Below are positions 44,071 to 53,516 of a DNA stretch of 64,000 nt, piece after piece (the stretch's first letter is position 1; each line of letters opens with the position of its first letter). The notes under the pieces are model-generated. The model was not told the DNA's origin, did not search any database, and saw nothing but the letters and a program-made list of their open reading frames with translations. The stretch is from the NCBI GenBank assembly GCA_049840515.1, contig JASGKW010000003.1, positions 124,001 through 188,000 of the forward strand. Reading direction: 5' to 3'. Position numbers and translations under genes: made by a program. Origin of the DNA: Muricomes sp049840515. Lineage in GTDB: Bacteria; Bacillota; Clostridia; Lachnospirales; Lachnospiraceae.

Positions 44071-45135
44071 TCAAAATTCAAGTTTTATCACATTTCTCAC
44101 TGCCGCATAAGTTACTCCATCCATCTTTACTTTTTCTTGAATCATTTTGCCCTTGGGGGCATATTTTTTTGCGGCTCGCTCACATACATTGTCCACCCCT
44201 GTTATCTGCTGTACAAATTCTGATGGGACACTGACTCCCTCCACTTTCTGCAATTCTTCAGCACTGTAGGTAATGAATGGAACTTTGTACTCTTTGGCAA
44301 GCTCCAGAATGCCAATCTCATTTTGTTTCAAATCAATACTGACAAATGCTTCAATCTGATTTGCAGACGCATCCACTGTTTCCAGAAACTTTTCCAGCCT
44401 TTGCTTTAATGCTTCTTTTCCCACTCCTCGTCTGCATCCAACTCCTATAACCAGATTTTTAGGAATCAGATAAAGGATACTCTCATCTCCACTTGGGTCT
44501 TTTATGCTGTCATCTACAACAGCAATTCCCAAAGACTGTCCGCATAATTCTTTAAAATCATGACAAATATACAGCTCATCAGGAACCTGTCCCTCCACTG
44601 GAAAACTACTGTAGAGTCCCACTCTCTCATCCCTCAGAACTGCAGCAGATATTTCCTTAGCAAGCTTCCTGCTCGCAATATGCAAATGATTATCTCTGGC
44701 AAAAACATCTACCGCAAATTTATTCTGCAAATCCGTAGCCGTAGTGATAACATTCTCCGCGCCAAGCTCACCTGCGAGAACACCAGACAATTCAACCGCT
44801 CCCCCAACATGACCCGAAAGCAAGGGAATGACATACCTGCCTTTCTCGTCTGTACACAAAACCGCCGAATCTGTATATTTATCTGCCACCCACGGGGCAA
44901 TATGGCGAATCGCAATGCCAGCCGCGCCCACAAACACAAAAGAGTATTCTCCCCAATGCTGACCTATCCACTGTTTCAAATTCGCAGGCAGGGGCTGTAT
45001 TGCAAATTGCTCTGCAAAACGTTCTATGGTGTAACTCTCACATGCATATCCTCTCTGTAAAAGCATCTTGCTGACTCTGCTGTTCTGCTTGCTTCCTGCT
45101 TCTGTAAAACTAAATATGGCAATCTTATTTCCCAT
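44071..45135 (-). CDS. cbiG: Cobalt-precorrin 5A hydrolase CbiG
   Basis: 354 residues with three CbiG regions: N-terminal KIAIFSFTEAGSKQNSR, central VFVGAAGIAIRHIAPWVADK and PLLSGHVGGAVELS, and C-terminal VIGVGCRRGVGKEAL. Acts in anaerobic cobalamin synthesis, opening the lactone ring of cobalt-precorrin 5A. It stands alone here: no other cob/cbi gene lies within the window, so the rest of the pathway is elsewhere or absent. The start is supported only by a moderately good AAAG/GGGAAAGCGG region. Confidence 0.92.
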   Translation of the reverse strand: MGNKIAIFSFTEAGSKQNSRVSKMLLQRGYACESYTIERFAEQFAIQPLPANLKQWIGQHWGEYSFVFVGAAGIAIRHIAPWVADKYTDSAVLCTDEKGRYVIPLLSGHVGGAVELSGVLAGELGAENVITTATDLQNKFAVDVFARDNHLHIASRKLAKEISAAVLRDERVGLYSSFPVEGQVPDELYICHDFKELCGQSLGIAVVDDSIKDPSGDESILYLIPKNLVIGVGCRRGVGKEALKQRLEKFLETVDASANQIEAFVSIDLKQNEIGILELAKEYKVPFITYSAEELQKVEGVSVPSEFVQQITGVDNVCERAAKKYAPKGKMIQEKVKMDGVTYAAVRNVIKLEF

Positions 45136-45254
45136 CCGCTTTCCCCTGTCTCTTACTTTTATTCGTTATACCATCATTTACTTGATTATAGCATCTTTCT
45201 AACTTGTTGTGTATCTGTATGTTCCTGAATGGCTGCAGGGATAAAACGCAAAAA

Positions 45255-45294
45255 GAGATAGCGCTCCTACTCTGGCAGAGTAAGGCGCTATCTC
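45255..45294 (-). terminator. Terminator of the pilus/SipW operon
   Basis: GAGATAGCGC (45255-45264) pairs with GCGCTATCTC (45285-45294); inside, TACTCTG pairs with CAGAGTA. The minus-strand side ends in TTTTTGCG. It lies 15 bases after the signal peptidase stop. Confidence 0.8.
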
Positions 45295-45308
45295 AAATAT
45301 TTTCTAAA

Positions 45309-45833
45309 TCATTCTGCCCTCAGTCTTCCTGCAACTACATGCAGAATAACTGCTACTATAATCAGGCCTGCTGCTGTAAGCTTACCGGAGGTTGTAACTA
45401 TGGCGGCTAAAATCCGTCCAAATACTGGCATCGACCAGACAACCTTTCCAATCAGATAATCATAACCTATGGGATTCATATCCTCTGCCGCATTCGCATC
45501 CCCCTTGGTGATAAACTCACCTGAAACTGTATTGTTTTGTACGACCCGGTGTGTGATGATTGCTCCGTTGGATGTCTCACTGTAGAATGCAATCACATCA
45601 TCCTTCTCAATCTTCTCCGGGGACTGATTATGTACAAATACAAGGCTTCCTGTCGGGATTGCAGGCTCCATACTGCCACTGACTACCGTATAAACTTCAT
45701 ATCCCAACAATCTAGGCACTGTAAGCGGAATACATAACAGAACTACAAGGATAAGGAAAAAGCTGCCTGCTGCGCTGCATATTGTTGCAACTACGTGTGT
45801 ATTTCTTCGTGTCTTACTACGCTTTCTCTTCAT
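45309..45833 (-). CDS. sipW: SipW-type (ER/archaeal-type) signal peptidase I
   Basis: 174 residues. Basic start, TM at about 15-38, then YTVVSGSMEPAIPTGSLVFV with the catalytic Ser-Met, IITHRVV with His in place of the bacterial lysine, and TKGDANAAEDMNPI. A C-terminal TM follows (about 138-165). This Ser-His type processes special precursors such as TasA and camelysin. Its substrates are probably the two proteins at 47683-49001, whose N-termini carry the atypical signal. Last gene of the operon. Confidence 0.92.
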   Translation of the reverse strand: MKRKRSKTRRNTHVVATICSAAGSFFLILVVLLCIPLTVPRLLGYEVYTVVSGSMEPAIPTGSLVFVHNQSPEKIEKDDVIAFYSETSNGAIITHRVVQNNTVSGEFITKGDANAAEDMNPIGYDYLIGKVVWSMPVFGRILAAIVTTSGKLTAAGLIIVAVILHVVAGRLRAE

Positions 45834-45886
45834 ATAAATTATTCAACTATCCTTTCTCTTTTACTATTCCGCCCGTTTTTTGCTCA

Positions 45887-46891
45887 TTAGATTTTTTTCT
45901 TTTTCCGCAATACTACGAACAGTGTGGTAAGAGCCGCCAGAGCTGCTGCCGCTACTATAATGTAAACTACAGTGTAGTTCCTTTTTGAAGCTTTCTCAGC
46001 ATCCCTTGCTGTCTCTTCTGTTATATTTGACTTAGGTACTTCTTGGTCATCTAACTCTATCAAATCCTGCGGAGTCTGTTCCGGAGTAATTGTTACACCC
46101 TCATTAGGTTCTGTAGTTGTGCCTCCCGGTGTTGTAGTTCCACCCGTTGTTGTTCCACCGGTAGTTCCGCCAGGAGTTGTTGTTCCCGGATTCGCAGGAG
46201 TTGTTGTAGTACCCGTTGTTCCCGGAACAGTAGGTGTTCCTGGAGTTGTCGGATTTGCAGGAGCTGCCGGAGCAGTTACCTGACTGTATGTAAATGTAAA
46301 TACATTCTCTGCACCATTTTGACTCAATGTTTTAGTTAGATTATACGCCTGTGGCTGATAATTTTCAATATATTGATATGCTACCACCGGCTTATCGCCT
46401 ACATTTCCATAATATGTGCGGCTTGCCATCAGAGTATTGCCGTTTGCATCCTGATAATTGACTGTATAAGCTACCATATTACCCTTGATGCCATAAGCTA
46501 CCACATACTCAGTGTCCGCCTCCACCAAAAAACGCTGTGTCCCTACAGTATTATTGTCACGTCCGCTTTTTCGGATTCCTTTGACATAATACTTATCATT
46601 GTCTGCCAGACTCACCATATCGGTTCCCGCAGCATCTACAATGATTTCATCGCCATACTTCAAACCTGTGACCTGAATCTGGTTTCCGTCACCGCTCACC
46701 GAAGCCCCTGCACTATGTACCTGAATGTTTCCGGTTCCCTGGAATGAGCCTTGATTCCCCGCATAAAACGTTACTGTATAAGTATAGGAATCATCTGCTG
46801 TCCCCTCCGCAAATGCAGTCTGAGTGGTGAGTAGAATCATAGAGCTTGCAACCAGAAGTCCTTTTCCCAGTAATTCCAAAAATCTCTTCAT
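45887..46891 (-). CDS. Surface protein with MucBP-like repeat, Thr/Pro/Gly-rich stalk and C-terminal anchor
   Basis: 334 residues. A signal peptide (MKRFLELLGKGLLVASS...AFAEG) is followed by two beta-rich regions, the second resembling MucBP (YTVNYQDANGNTLMASRTYY). A low-complexity stalk of GTTTPGGTT-type repeats spans about residues 215-265, then a TM helix (VVYIIVAAAALAALTTLFVVL) and KKKK tail. No LPXTG is visible, so it is membrane-anchored rather than sortase-linked. The start at 46891 follows GGAGGGAG. An accessory fibre or adhesin role is inferred from the operon. Confidence 0.75.
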   Translation of the reverse strand: MKRFLELLGKGLLVASSMILLTTQTAFAEGTADDSYTYTVTFYAGNQGSFQGTGNIQVHSAGASVSGDGNQIQVTGLKYGDEIIVDAAGTDMVSLADNDKYYVKGIRKSGRDNNTVGTQRFLVEADTEYVVAYGIKGNMVAYTVNYQDANGNTLMASRTYYGNVGDKPVVAYQYIENYQPQAYNLTKTLSQNGAENVFTFTYSQVTAPAAPANPTTPGTPTVPGTTGTTTTPANPGTTTPGGTTGGTTTGGTTTPGGTTTEPNEGVTITPEQTPQDLIELDDQEVPKSNITEETARDAEKASKRNYTVVYIIVAAAALAALTTLFVVLRKKKKI

Positions 46892-46892
46892 C

Positions 46893-47669
46893 TTACTCCC
46901 TCCTTCTGGTCTGTGCATCAGAGTCTTGTTTTCCCTGCTGCTTTCTCATCCGAAGAATAACCACTATTACACATGTCATTCCTGCAACCAGTGTCAGCAG
47001 AACGAATATCATGTTGCTGACATTATCTCCTGTCTTAACTGGCTTTACAGCATTTGAACCTGGCGTACTAGTTGGAGTCTTTGGCGTTGAAGGGTCAGTA
47101 ACCGGCTCAACCGCAAAGTTCATCTGTAATTTTGCCAGTGTATCCTGATAGGCGTTGCCCTGAGTCTCACCTTCTAACCCTACAAGGAGTGTAATTTCTC
47201 CTTTGCCCTGTCCGGCAATCCTGTCCAGATAAAAATAATCTGACAAAGAATTTGTTGCCTGGTGAAGACCTACACCACCTTTATTTCCTTCGCCTCCTAC
47301 ACTTTCACTGTCAAAGAGAACTGTAGGTTCTCCCTTTGCATTGATATATGTCAGAACATATGTATAAGCGCCGCCGTCAGCTACGGACTGAGTGTCCTCC
47401 AGACTCTGCAGAACTTTATTTGACATATACCAGTCTGTGTCTTTCCCATATTTGTTATCCAAAGCTATGTGAATATCAACTGTATCACCTGGTTCTAACT
47501 TATAGATTGAATCATCAATATCTGAGCTTTTAAATGTGCTCTCCATTCCTTTGCCGTCAAACTGGACTCTCCAGTTATCTCCCCCCTTGTAATCCTCCGC
47601 ATACACTGTCAGCGGACTGACTATCAAAAGAGCCATTGCCAGTATGAGGCATTTCCATTTCATCTTCAT
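46893..47669 (-). CDS. Secreted surface protein with KTGD-type sorting signal
   Basis: 258 residues: signal peptide (CLILAMALLIVSPLTVYAED), a beta-rich domain with YKLEPGDTVDIHIALDNKYG, then a Pro/Thr linker. The C-terminal PVKTGDN precedes a TM helix (MIFVLLTLVAGMTCVIVVIL) and a basic tail. (P)KTGD is a common sortase motif variant in Lachnospiraceae. The domain resembles SipW-cluster accessory proteins but I cannot name a family. It ends 2 bases before the next start, so the genes are tightly coupled. Confidence 0.72.
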   Translation of the reverse strand: MKMKWKCLILAMALLIVSPLTVYAEDYKGGDNWRVQFDGKGMESTFKSSDIDDSIYKLEPGDTVDIHIALDNKYGKDTDWYMSNKVLQSLEDTQSVADGGAYTYVLTYINAKGEPTVLFDSESVGGEGNKGGVGLHQATNSLSDYFYLDRIAGQGKGEITLLVGLEGETQGNAYQDTLAKLQMNFAVEPVTDPSTPKTPTSTPGSNAVKPVKTGDNVSNMIFVLLTLVAGMTCVIVVILRMRKQQGKQDSDAQTRRRE

Positions 47670-47682
47670 GCGATTCCACCTC

Positions 47683-48468
47683 CTACTGCAAGCTTAATTG
47701 TCCATCTGGCGAAACGTTCACATCCACACCCCATGCGCTCTTGATAGCATCTGCTGCATTGTGAGTCTGAACGGCGTCCACTTCTGCCTCCAAATTAAAT
47801 TGCACTCCGTCATATTTATAAGTTGTAGTAATTGTCGTCAATCCATTTCCGTCCGTTGTTCTTGTCTGTTTTACCATAGATGCAATCTTATTATCTATCT
47901 TGATCTTATCCGCAAAATCAGGAGCTGTCTCTCCGCTTGCCAGAATGCCCGGATAATATAAAACTGTTCTTTCTTCTGTGACTTGATCTTCTATCCACCC
48001 ATTTCCTGTCAGGTTAAGCTGAATCAAATCTGGTGAAAGTGTCAATATCTTATTTCCTGACTCATCTGTCCAGTACTTGTAAATTCTGACACGAACATAC
48101 TCATCAATTGTACCACTGTTTCTAACCGCCAGCTTTTCCTCATAGTTTCTTCCGATCATCAGCTTTCCATCTGTTTCATCAAGCATATTTTCCAAAAGCA
48201 CGCCCTGATTTTCATCCCAGAGATCATCTCTGTTCTGATAATCTCTATTGCTGATATCCTTTCCATTCTCAGTTAAGGTTACACCAATATCGTAAACCGC
48301 CATCTGAGCTGTATAATTCTCACTGAAATATGTCAGTGCCGCGCGGGTACTGCCCAGCGCGCTGGCTGCCAGCAGAACTACCGCTGCTGCCAAAAGAGCA
48401 ATTGTGCTCTTTTCCATGGCTTTTCTCTTTTTTCTGCCATTTTTATTTTGGGTTTCTAATCTGCTCAT
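47683..48468 (-). CDS. SipW-dependent secreted protein (TasA/camelysin-like)
   Basis: 261 residues. Its N-terminus KSTIALLAAAVVLLAASALGSTRAALTYFSENYTAQM has the long hydrophobic core and the A-LTYFS junction typical of SipW-processed signals. The rest is a beta-sandwich-like domain with LMIGRNYEEKLAVRNSGTID and YVRVRIYKYW, as in camelysin/TasA relatives. Likely a cell-surface fibre subunit or fibre-associated protein processed by the SipW encoded at the end of the operon. No LPXTG. Confidence 0.82.
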   Translation of the reverse strand: MSRLETQNKNGRKKRKAMEKSTIALLAAAVVLLAASALGSTRAALTYFSENYTAQMAVYDIGVTLTENGKDISNRDYQNRDDLWDENQGVLLENMLDETDGKLMIGRNYEEKLAVRNSGTIDEYVRVRIYKYWTDESGNKILTLSPDLIQLNLTGNGWIEDQVTEERTVLYYPGILASGETAPDFADKIKIDNKIASMVKQTRTTDGNGLTTITTTYKYDGVQFNLEAEVDAVQTHNAADAIKSAWGVDVNVSPDGQLSLQ

Positions 48469-48470
48469 GA

Positions 48471-49001
48471 TTATTCACCCGCCTTTCCTGTGTCAATCCC
48501 GGATGTAGTATCTGCTATTCTGTCCCAATCAGCATAAGGCTTTCCGCTTTCATCGTACAATACTGCCGTACATTCCTGTATAACTACCACATCAAAGCTG
48601 TCCTTATATTCCTCCGGCACAGTAATCTTTGCCATAAGCTCCTTTGTTTCTCCTCCAACTGGAACAATGTCACTATAGTACCAGTAATCGTCAGGACCAA
48701 GAGTCCATTTACCATTGTCATCACTATAGTCAAGCTGGAACTGGCTTCCCGCAAATGCTTTTACTCTCACCCAACATTCTGCTTCCCCTGTGTTCTCAAT
48801 CACAATATATTTGGTCCAGTTAGCAAAACGCTCTTTTATTGAAGTTTCTGAACCCATTGTTACAGGATGGCCACCCTTTGCTGTTACAGCGGTAGTAAAA
48901 TATGCCATTGCATCCGGCAGCTTTAAGCTTCCTACCAACACGAGAGCGGCGGCTGACACCACAAACATTTTCTTCTTCATGAGTCTTTTCATTTTCCGCA
49001 C
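48471..49001 (-). CDS. Small SipW-dependent secreted protein (camelysin-like)
   Basis: 176 residues. The signal KKKMFVVSAAALVLVGSLKLPDAMAYFTTAVTAKG has the A-YFT junction of SipW substrates. The domain carries IVIENTGEAECWVRVKAFAG, the conserved NTG/NxG-W-RV pattern of TasA-like proteins. It is followed after 2 bases by the second such gene, so the pair probably forms one fibre or cap. No anchor motif. Confidence 0.82.
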   Translation of the reverse strand: MRKMKRLMKKKMFVVSAAALVLVGSLKLPDAMAYFTTAVTAKGGHPVTMGSETSIKERFANWTKYIVIENTGEAECWVRVKAFAGSQFQLDYSDDNGKWTLGPDDYWYYSDIVPVGGETKELMAKITVPEEYKDSFDVVVIQECTAVLYDESGKPYADWDRIADTTSGIDTGKAGE

Positions 49002-49010
49002 CCCCCTTTA

Positions 49011-50007
49011 TTATTGTTCTGCACTATTATCTTGACGTTGTTCCCAAGACCATCCATTGTTTTCATCATAATCAAAATGATTTGTCACACCATACCCAGG
49101 TACCAATTTTTCATTATAGTCATTGGTGAAATCCACCGTGGCAGGAGCCCCATCCATTCCCTCAGCCAAAATTTCCGCTGTTTGTGTGGGGTCAGATACA
49201 AGTTCATAACTGCCTCCGCTGTATATTTCTGTAACAGTCACTTTCGCTCCTGCTGGAATACGCTTCACAAGAGCTTCCTTTGTTCCCGCGGCACTGTGAG
49301 TGATGGAAACTACATTGCTGTATACATTCTCCCCATCTCTTACACCTTCAATCCTGAACACGAATGTAACATCTTTCAGGGATGTGTCATAGCTTGCCAG
49401 AGTCTTGCGTATCCTCAGGTCTCCATAAAGTGGTTCACGCCCCGGCTTCAGGCCGGCAGCCACATCATAAATCCAGTCGTCATTTCCTGTTGATGTGTAT
49501 AAATTATTTGGCAGGGAAATTAAATATGGAGTAAATTCATATTCAGCTGTGGCACTCTTCGCTCGAATCTGCCATCACCAGATACATTCCCAAGGGCAGT
49601 TCCTTGGCGGGAGTTGTGCCATTTGTCAGTATCACCTCGGCATCAGGGGTTTTGCCCTTTACTGCCTGTGCTGCCTGTTGTGCTTTCTCCTCCCACAGCT
49701 TGGCGCTGTCACTGCCATCTGCCTTTATGTCCTGTATTTTAAGTTCTTCGTATCCGGCTACAGGTGTATAAGCTCCGGTATTTGTAATATCTGCCACCCG
49801 ATAGAGCTTAACACCAAGATCTAAACCTGACAGTTCCTGGTAAAACTCGCTGCCCTGATCAACAGTCAGTGTCAGCGTCCCTGTCCTTGACGTATCTACC
49901 GCTCCTGCCGCAAATGCCTGTGTCAGATACAGACTGCTAAGTACCAATAATAAGACTAAGGCACCTGCGATATATCCTCTCTTTACGATTCTTTGTCTCA
50001 TTCTCAC
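49011..50007 (-). pseudogene. Cna_B-type minor pilin/adhesin, one frameshift
   Basis: Signal peptide (RGYIAGALVLLLVLSSLYLT), then a pilin domain (TGTLTLTVDQGSEF, LGVKLYRVAD, LGMYLVMADS). The frame breaks near 49557-49568 (coding TCGAGCGAAG), and the continuation AEYEFTPYLISLPNNLY, LYGDLRIRKTLASY, FTNDYNEKLVPGYG is in another frame. Removing one base gives one 331-residue protein. The second half is a Cna_B-like fold, but no LPXTG anchor is seen at the C-terminus. Its start overlaps the sortase stop (ATGA). It could be a pilus base or accessory subunit. Confidence 0.8.
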
Positions 50008-50936
50008 TCCTCCTTAGGCTGCGTCTTCTTCGTTAAACTTCTGATTCCTTTTATTGAAAGCACGGTCAATATAGTTACCGCTGTAGCCAAAATTAAATAG
50101 AGCATATAGTAATTGTGCAGAGATTTTAACATTGTACCGTCTGCTGTCCCTGCGTCGTCATTTTCTCCGTGATATTCTACCTGATGCCCGCGTACAAGAA
50201 GCCGATGGCTATTTACCCCATAAGGAGTACAGGTGAATAATGTAACATAATCCTGACCTTCTACAATCTGCATTGCATTGGTCAACGTATCTAAATCATC
50301 TTTTTTTACCTTAGGAAGAACTTGATCCACTTCATAGGCCAACACTTTATTCAAAACATGTATGTAAAACTTATCTCCCTTTTTTAACTGGTCAATGTCT
50401 GTGAATAACCTGGCACTGGGAAGTCCTCTGTGGGCTGACAGCACACTATGTGTACTTGCTCCGCCAATCGGCAGCTTTGTCCCTGCCATATGTCCCACAC
50501 CTACCTGTAATACTTTGTCCGTAGTTCCATGGTAGATAGGAATCGTCTGGTCAATCTTCGGAATGGACAGATATCCCATAACTCCCTTGCCCCCGGTATT
50601 TAACACTGACCAATATGGGGTGCCTTTCAAATCTTCCTGCTTTTCTGTGAACACATCACCTCCAAAGTTATTGACACTGATTGAATCATTATAACTTTGG
50701 GCTGCCTCCCACAGTTTTTGATAATCCTCATCCGACATCTCATTGACTGTCTGTTCGTAGGAAGCAATCAGACGGCTCTGCCGGTATGTATTCCACTGGT
50801 CTGAGATGGTCGGATAGGAGAAAATGCCAAAACCGAGAAGAAAAACAAGTGCCAGGAAAATCTCAGGAAGCTTTCCCCTAATCCCTTTTTTCTTCGCTTT
50901 CTTCTCCACTCTTTTCTTCATCTGCTGTCTCTTCAT
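50004..50936 (-). CDS. Class C sortase (pilin-type), second copy
   Basis: 310 residues. N-terminal TM (FLALVFLLGFGIFSYPTIS), sortase core with VLSAHRGLP (His), TLFTCTPYGVNSHRLLVRG (Cys and Arg), and a C-terminal TM (YYMLYLILATAVTILTVL) typical of class C. It polymerises pilins through Lys-LPXTG isopeptide bonds. It overlaps the first sortase gene by 59 bases; two sortases suggest separate tasks such as backbone polymerisation and tip or minor subunit addition. The start could also be the ATG at 50921. Confidence 0.93.
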   Translation of the reverse strand: MKRQQMKKRVEKKAKKKGIRGKLPEIFLALVFLLGFGIFSYPTISDQWNTYRQSRLIASYEQTVNEMSDEDYQKLWEAAQSYNDSISVNNFGGDVFTEKQEDLKGTPYWSVLNTGGKGVMGYLSIPKIDQTIPIYHGTTDKVLQVGVGHMAGTKLPIGGASTHSVLSAHRGLPSARLFTDIDQLKKGDKFYIHVLNKVLAYEVDQVLPKVKKDDLDTLTNAMQIVEGQDYVTLFTCTPYGVNSHRLLVRGHQVEYHGENDDAGTADGTMLKSLHNYYMLYLILATAVTILTVLSIKGIRSLTKKTQPKEE

Positions 50937-51804
50937 TCTTTGCTTTGCTCTTCCTCTTTCCCATCAATTCTTTCCGGTTTATAAATGCTGCAACACCTGC
51001 GGCAATCATACATCCTATCAGTACACATATTACCTGCGGCATCCAGTCTGGAGTCTTCTGTCCTGATACATTCTGGACCAATTCCTTGTGCAGCTCTCCG
51101 TCATAAGGAATTCTGTGTCCTCTTACTAAAATGCGGTGAGAGTTTACTGCATATGGTGTACAGGTAACTAAGGTCACGTAATCTTTGTCTTCCTCGATTC
51201 CCAGAGCCTCTGTCTCCTCCGGCTTGACAACAAGAATCTGATCCACTTTGTAAGCTAATATTTCATCAAGCACATGAACGTAAAAGACATCTCCCTTTTC
51301 TACTAAATCCAAATCTGTAAAAAGCTTTGCACTTGGCAGACCTCTGTGCGCTGACACAACAGCATGGGTATTTTTTCCACCTACCGGAAGGCTGCTGCCA
51401 AACAGATGTCCGATACCTTTTTTCAAAACCTCTTCTGTTGTATAGTGATAGAGAGGACTTTTTACTTTGATAGCCGGTATCTCTACATAACCCATCATCC
51501 CATCTCCCATCGGATTCAACAGCGATTCATATGTCTTATCTTCAACGCCGTCGCGGATGGAAAAAGCATCCGGTATAATTTCATGAGTTAATTTTACATT
51601 ATAATCGCTCGCCTCTGCAAGCATTTTGCTGTAATCCTGGTTTTTACCAGTAGCAACTGCTGTATCATAGCTGCTGATCAACTGCTGTGCCCGGTATTCA
51701 TTCCATCTATCGCTTATAGTTGGGTACAACAGTATGGACAGCCCTATGAGAAACAGCAGGACAATTCCTATTGTTTTTCTGTGATTTTTCATAGGGTTCT
51801 CCAT
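50878..51804 (-). CDS. Class C sortase (pilin-type), first copy
   Basis: 308 residues. N-terminal TM (IGIVLLFLIGLSILLYPTIS), VVSAHRGLP (His), TLVTCTPYAVNSHRILVRG (Cys, Arg), C-terminal TM (VICVLIGCMIAAGVAAFI) and a charged tail. About half its core positions match the second sortase by eye. It follows the major pilin after a ~110-bp gap with a strong hairpin, a common arrangement in pilus operons. Confidence 0.94.
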   Translation of the reverse strand: MENPMKNHRKTIGIVLLFLIGLSILLYPTISDRWNEYRAQQLISSYDTAVATGKNQDYSKMLAEASDYNVKLTHEIIPDAFSIRDGVEDKTYESLLNPMGDGMMGYVEIPAIKVKSPLYHYTTEEVLKKGIGHLFGSSLPVGGKNTHAVVSAHRGLPSAKLFTDLDLVEKGDVFYVHVLDEILAYKVDQILVVKPEETEALGIEEDKDYVTLVTCTPYAVNSHRILVRGHRIPYDGELHKELVQNVSGQKTPDWMPQVICVLIGCMIAAGVAAFINRKELMGKRKSKAKNEETADEEKSGEESEEKRD

Positions 51805-51810
51805 ACTGTT

Positions 51811-51846
51811 GTTCCGCGGGGCCGGTCAGCCGACCAGCCCTGGAAC
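51811..51846. promoter_or_regulatory. Strong hairpin between the major pilin and sortase genes
   Basis: GTTCCGCGGGGCCGGTC pairs with GACCAGCCCTGGAAC over a 4-nt loop (AGCC). On the plus strand it is followed by TTTTTTTT; on the minus strand (operon direction) it has no clear T-run after it. It may limit read-through or stabilise the pilin message. Confidence 0.5.
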
Positions 51847-51916
51847 ACTTTTTTTTAATATCTTTATTTAATCCCTGCAGTTCAGCCGTGAAGCTCAACT
51901 GTATATAACTGTTATC

Positions 51917-53465
51917 TTACTCTGCCTTGCGTCTGCGGCTCAAGAAGTAGAAACCTGCTGCTGCGCCCATCAGTACAATACCGCCAATTGTGAAGATATA
52001 AGTACCAATACCACCTGTTGAAGGAAGTTCAGAGAGTTTTGTGTTCACAATACCTGTAGAACCAATCTCAGTTTTTTCAATAACCTTAGTCTCACCTTCA
52101 TATGTAGCTGTGTAGGTAGAAGTTGCATTTCCATCAATTGTAATTGTATAAGAATTCAATGTTCCATCTTCATTATATGTTGCACTGATAACTACCGGAT
52201 ATTCTTTTGTATTCAGTGTATATCCATCCGGAAGTTTTGGTCTCCACCAATGTATATTCGCCTGCATCCAGACCAGTGAAGCTTAAAGAACCATCCGCTG
52301 CTGAAACAGCTTTGTATTCTTTTCCTGTCACCTTATTTGTAAGAGTGAACTCTGCACCAGCGAGAGGATTTGTTACTGTTACTGTTTCTCCCTCTACTTT
52401 TACTGTGCCATTCTGATCCACTTTAAAAAGTTCATCTGTACGCTCGGAATCTGTACCATTCAATTTAGCGTCAATACCAAATGTGTAGTGATATGTAATC
52501 TCATCAGGTGTTTTTGCTGGTTCTCCACCCTCTGACGGATTATTGGTATATTCAACATAAACTGTATTGGTGTTTGCATCAAAATTAATTCCTGCATTCT
52601 CATTTAATTTTGCTGTATACTCAATTACAATATCCTTTAATCCATTTGCAAGGATGTAATCGGAAGCAAATGCGATAGAAAGATTCTGTCCGCTGATTGT
52701 AACTACTGCATTTCCTGCGCCGTAATCAGCGTCAACCTTTGCCTGCAAAACTGCCTGTAAACCATCTGTAAAAGTTAATCCTGCACTTAATGTGTCATGG
52801 ATAGTAAATGTTGCTGATGTGTATTCCTTACTGTAAGAAGGAATTTTTGTTGTAATCTTAAATGAAACTGTGTCACCAATCGCTACGTCATCTCCCTTAG
52901 GATTCTGGCTTCCTGGATTTACAATCTCTTTCTCCAGAGGAACATCTGAAGATTTTGCGTATGCATTTTCTGTTACTAATGTCCAGTTTGAGCTTGCATC
53001 AACCGGGCCGCTTGCCATTGTGTTATCACTGCCGCCTACGCTGTAGTAAAGACCTGCTAACATAGGATTATATACGGTCTGATTAGAACCTGTTACAAGG
53101 ATAACCCAGTAACCAGGAGCAACATCTGCAGAGTAGGAGCCGTCACCGTTATCACTAAGTACTACGGAAGGCAAACCTGCTACATCTTTTGCAATTGCTG
53201 TAACCTCATCGGATGTAGGTGCTAATGGGTTTGCAAGAGACCCCGCTTTCACTGCACTGTAGCCTGTAAATCCCTGAGCATTGTAATCAGCTTTTACAAT
53301 CTGATAAGCTGTTACTGTCAAACCTGTTTCTACTTTATTTACTGTAATTGTACCCTTGTCACTGCTTGAGGGTGTTTCTCCTGCGGCAAATGCTGTCAGG
53401 CTCAGGGACATTACCATAACCGATGCCACCAACAGCGCGCCTATTTTTTTCAAATATCTTTTCAT
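51917..53465 (-). pseudogene. Major (backbone) pilin with LPSTG signal, one frameshift
   Basis: Signal peptide (MSLSLTAFAAGE), an N-terminal isopeptide domain (GTITVNKVETGLTVTAYQI), the pilin-like lysine region LEKEIVNPG, a central domain (YTSATFTIHDTLSAGLTFTD) and a C-terminal Cna_B domain with E-box YTLVET. An AAAA run at 52235-52238 shifts the frame. The remaining part, LPDGYTLNTKEYPVVI, LSELPSTGG, TM and RRRK tail, lies in another frame. Removing one A gives 515 residues. As read, the 430-residue product would lose its sorting signal and could not be polymerised. Confidence 0.9.
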
Positions 53466-53516
53466 ATCATTTCTCCTTTCTTCTCAACCTTTTCTTTTTT
53501 ACAATGTTTTGGTATC

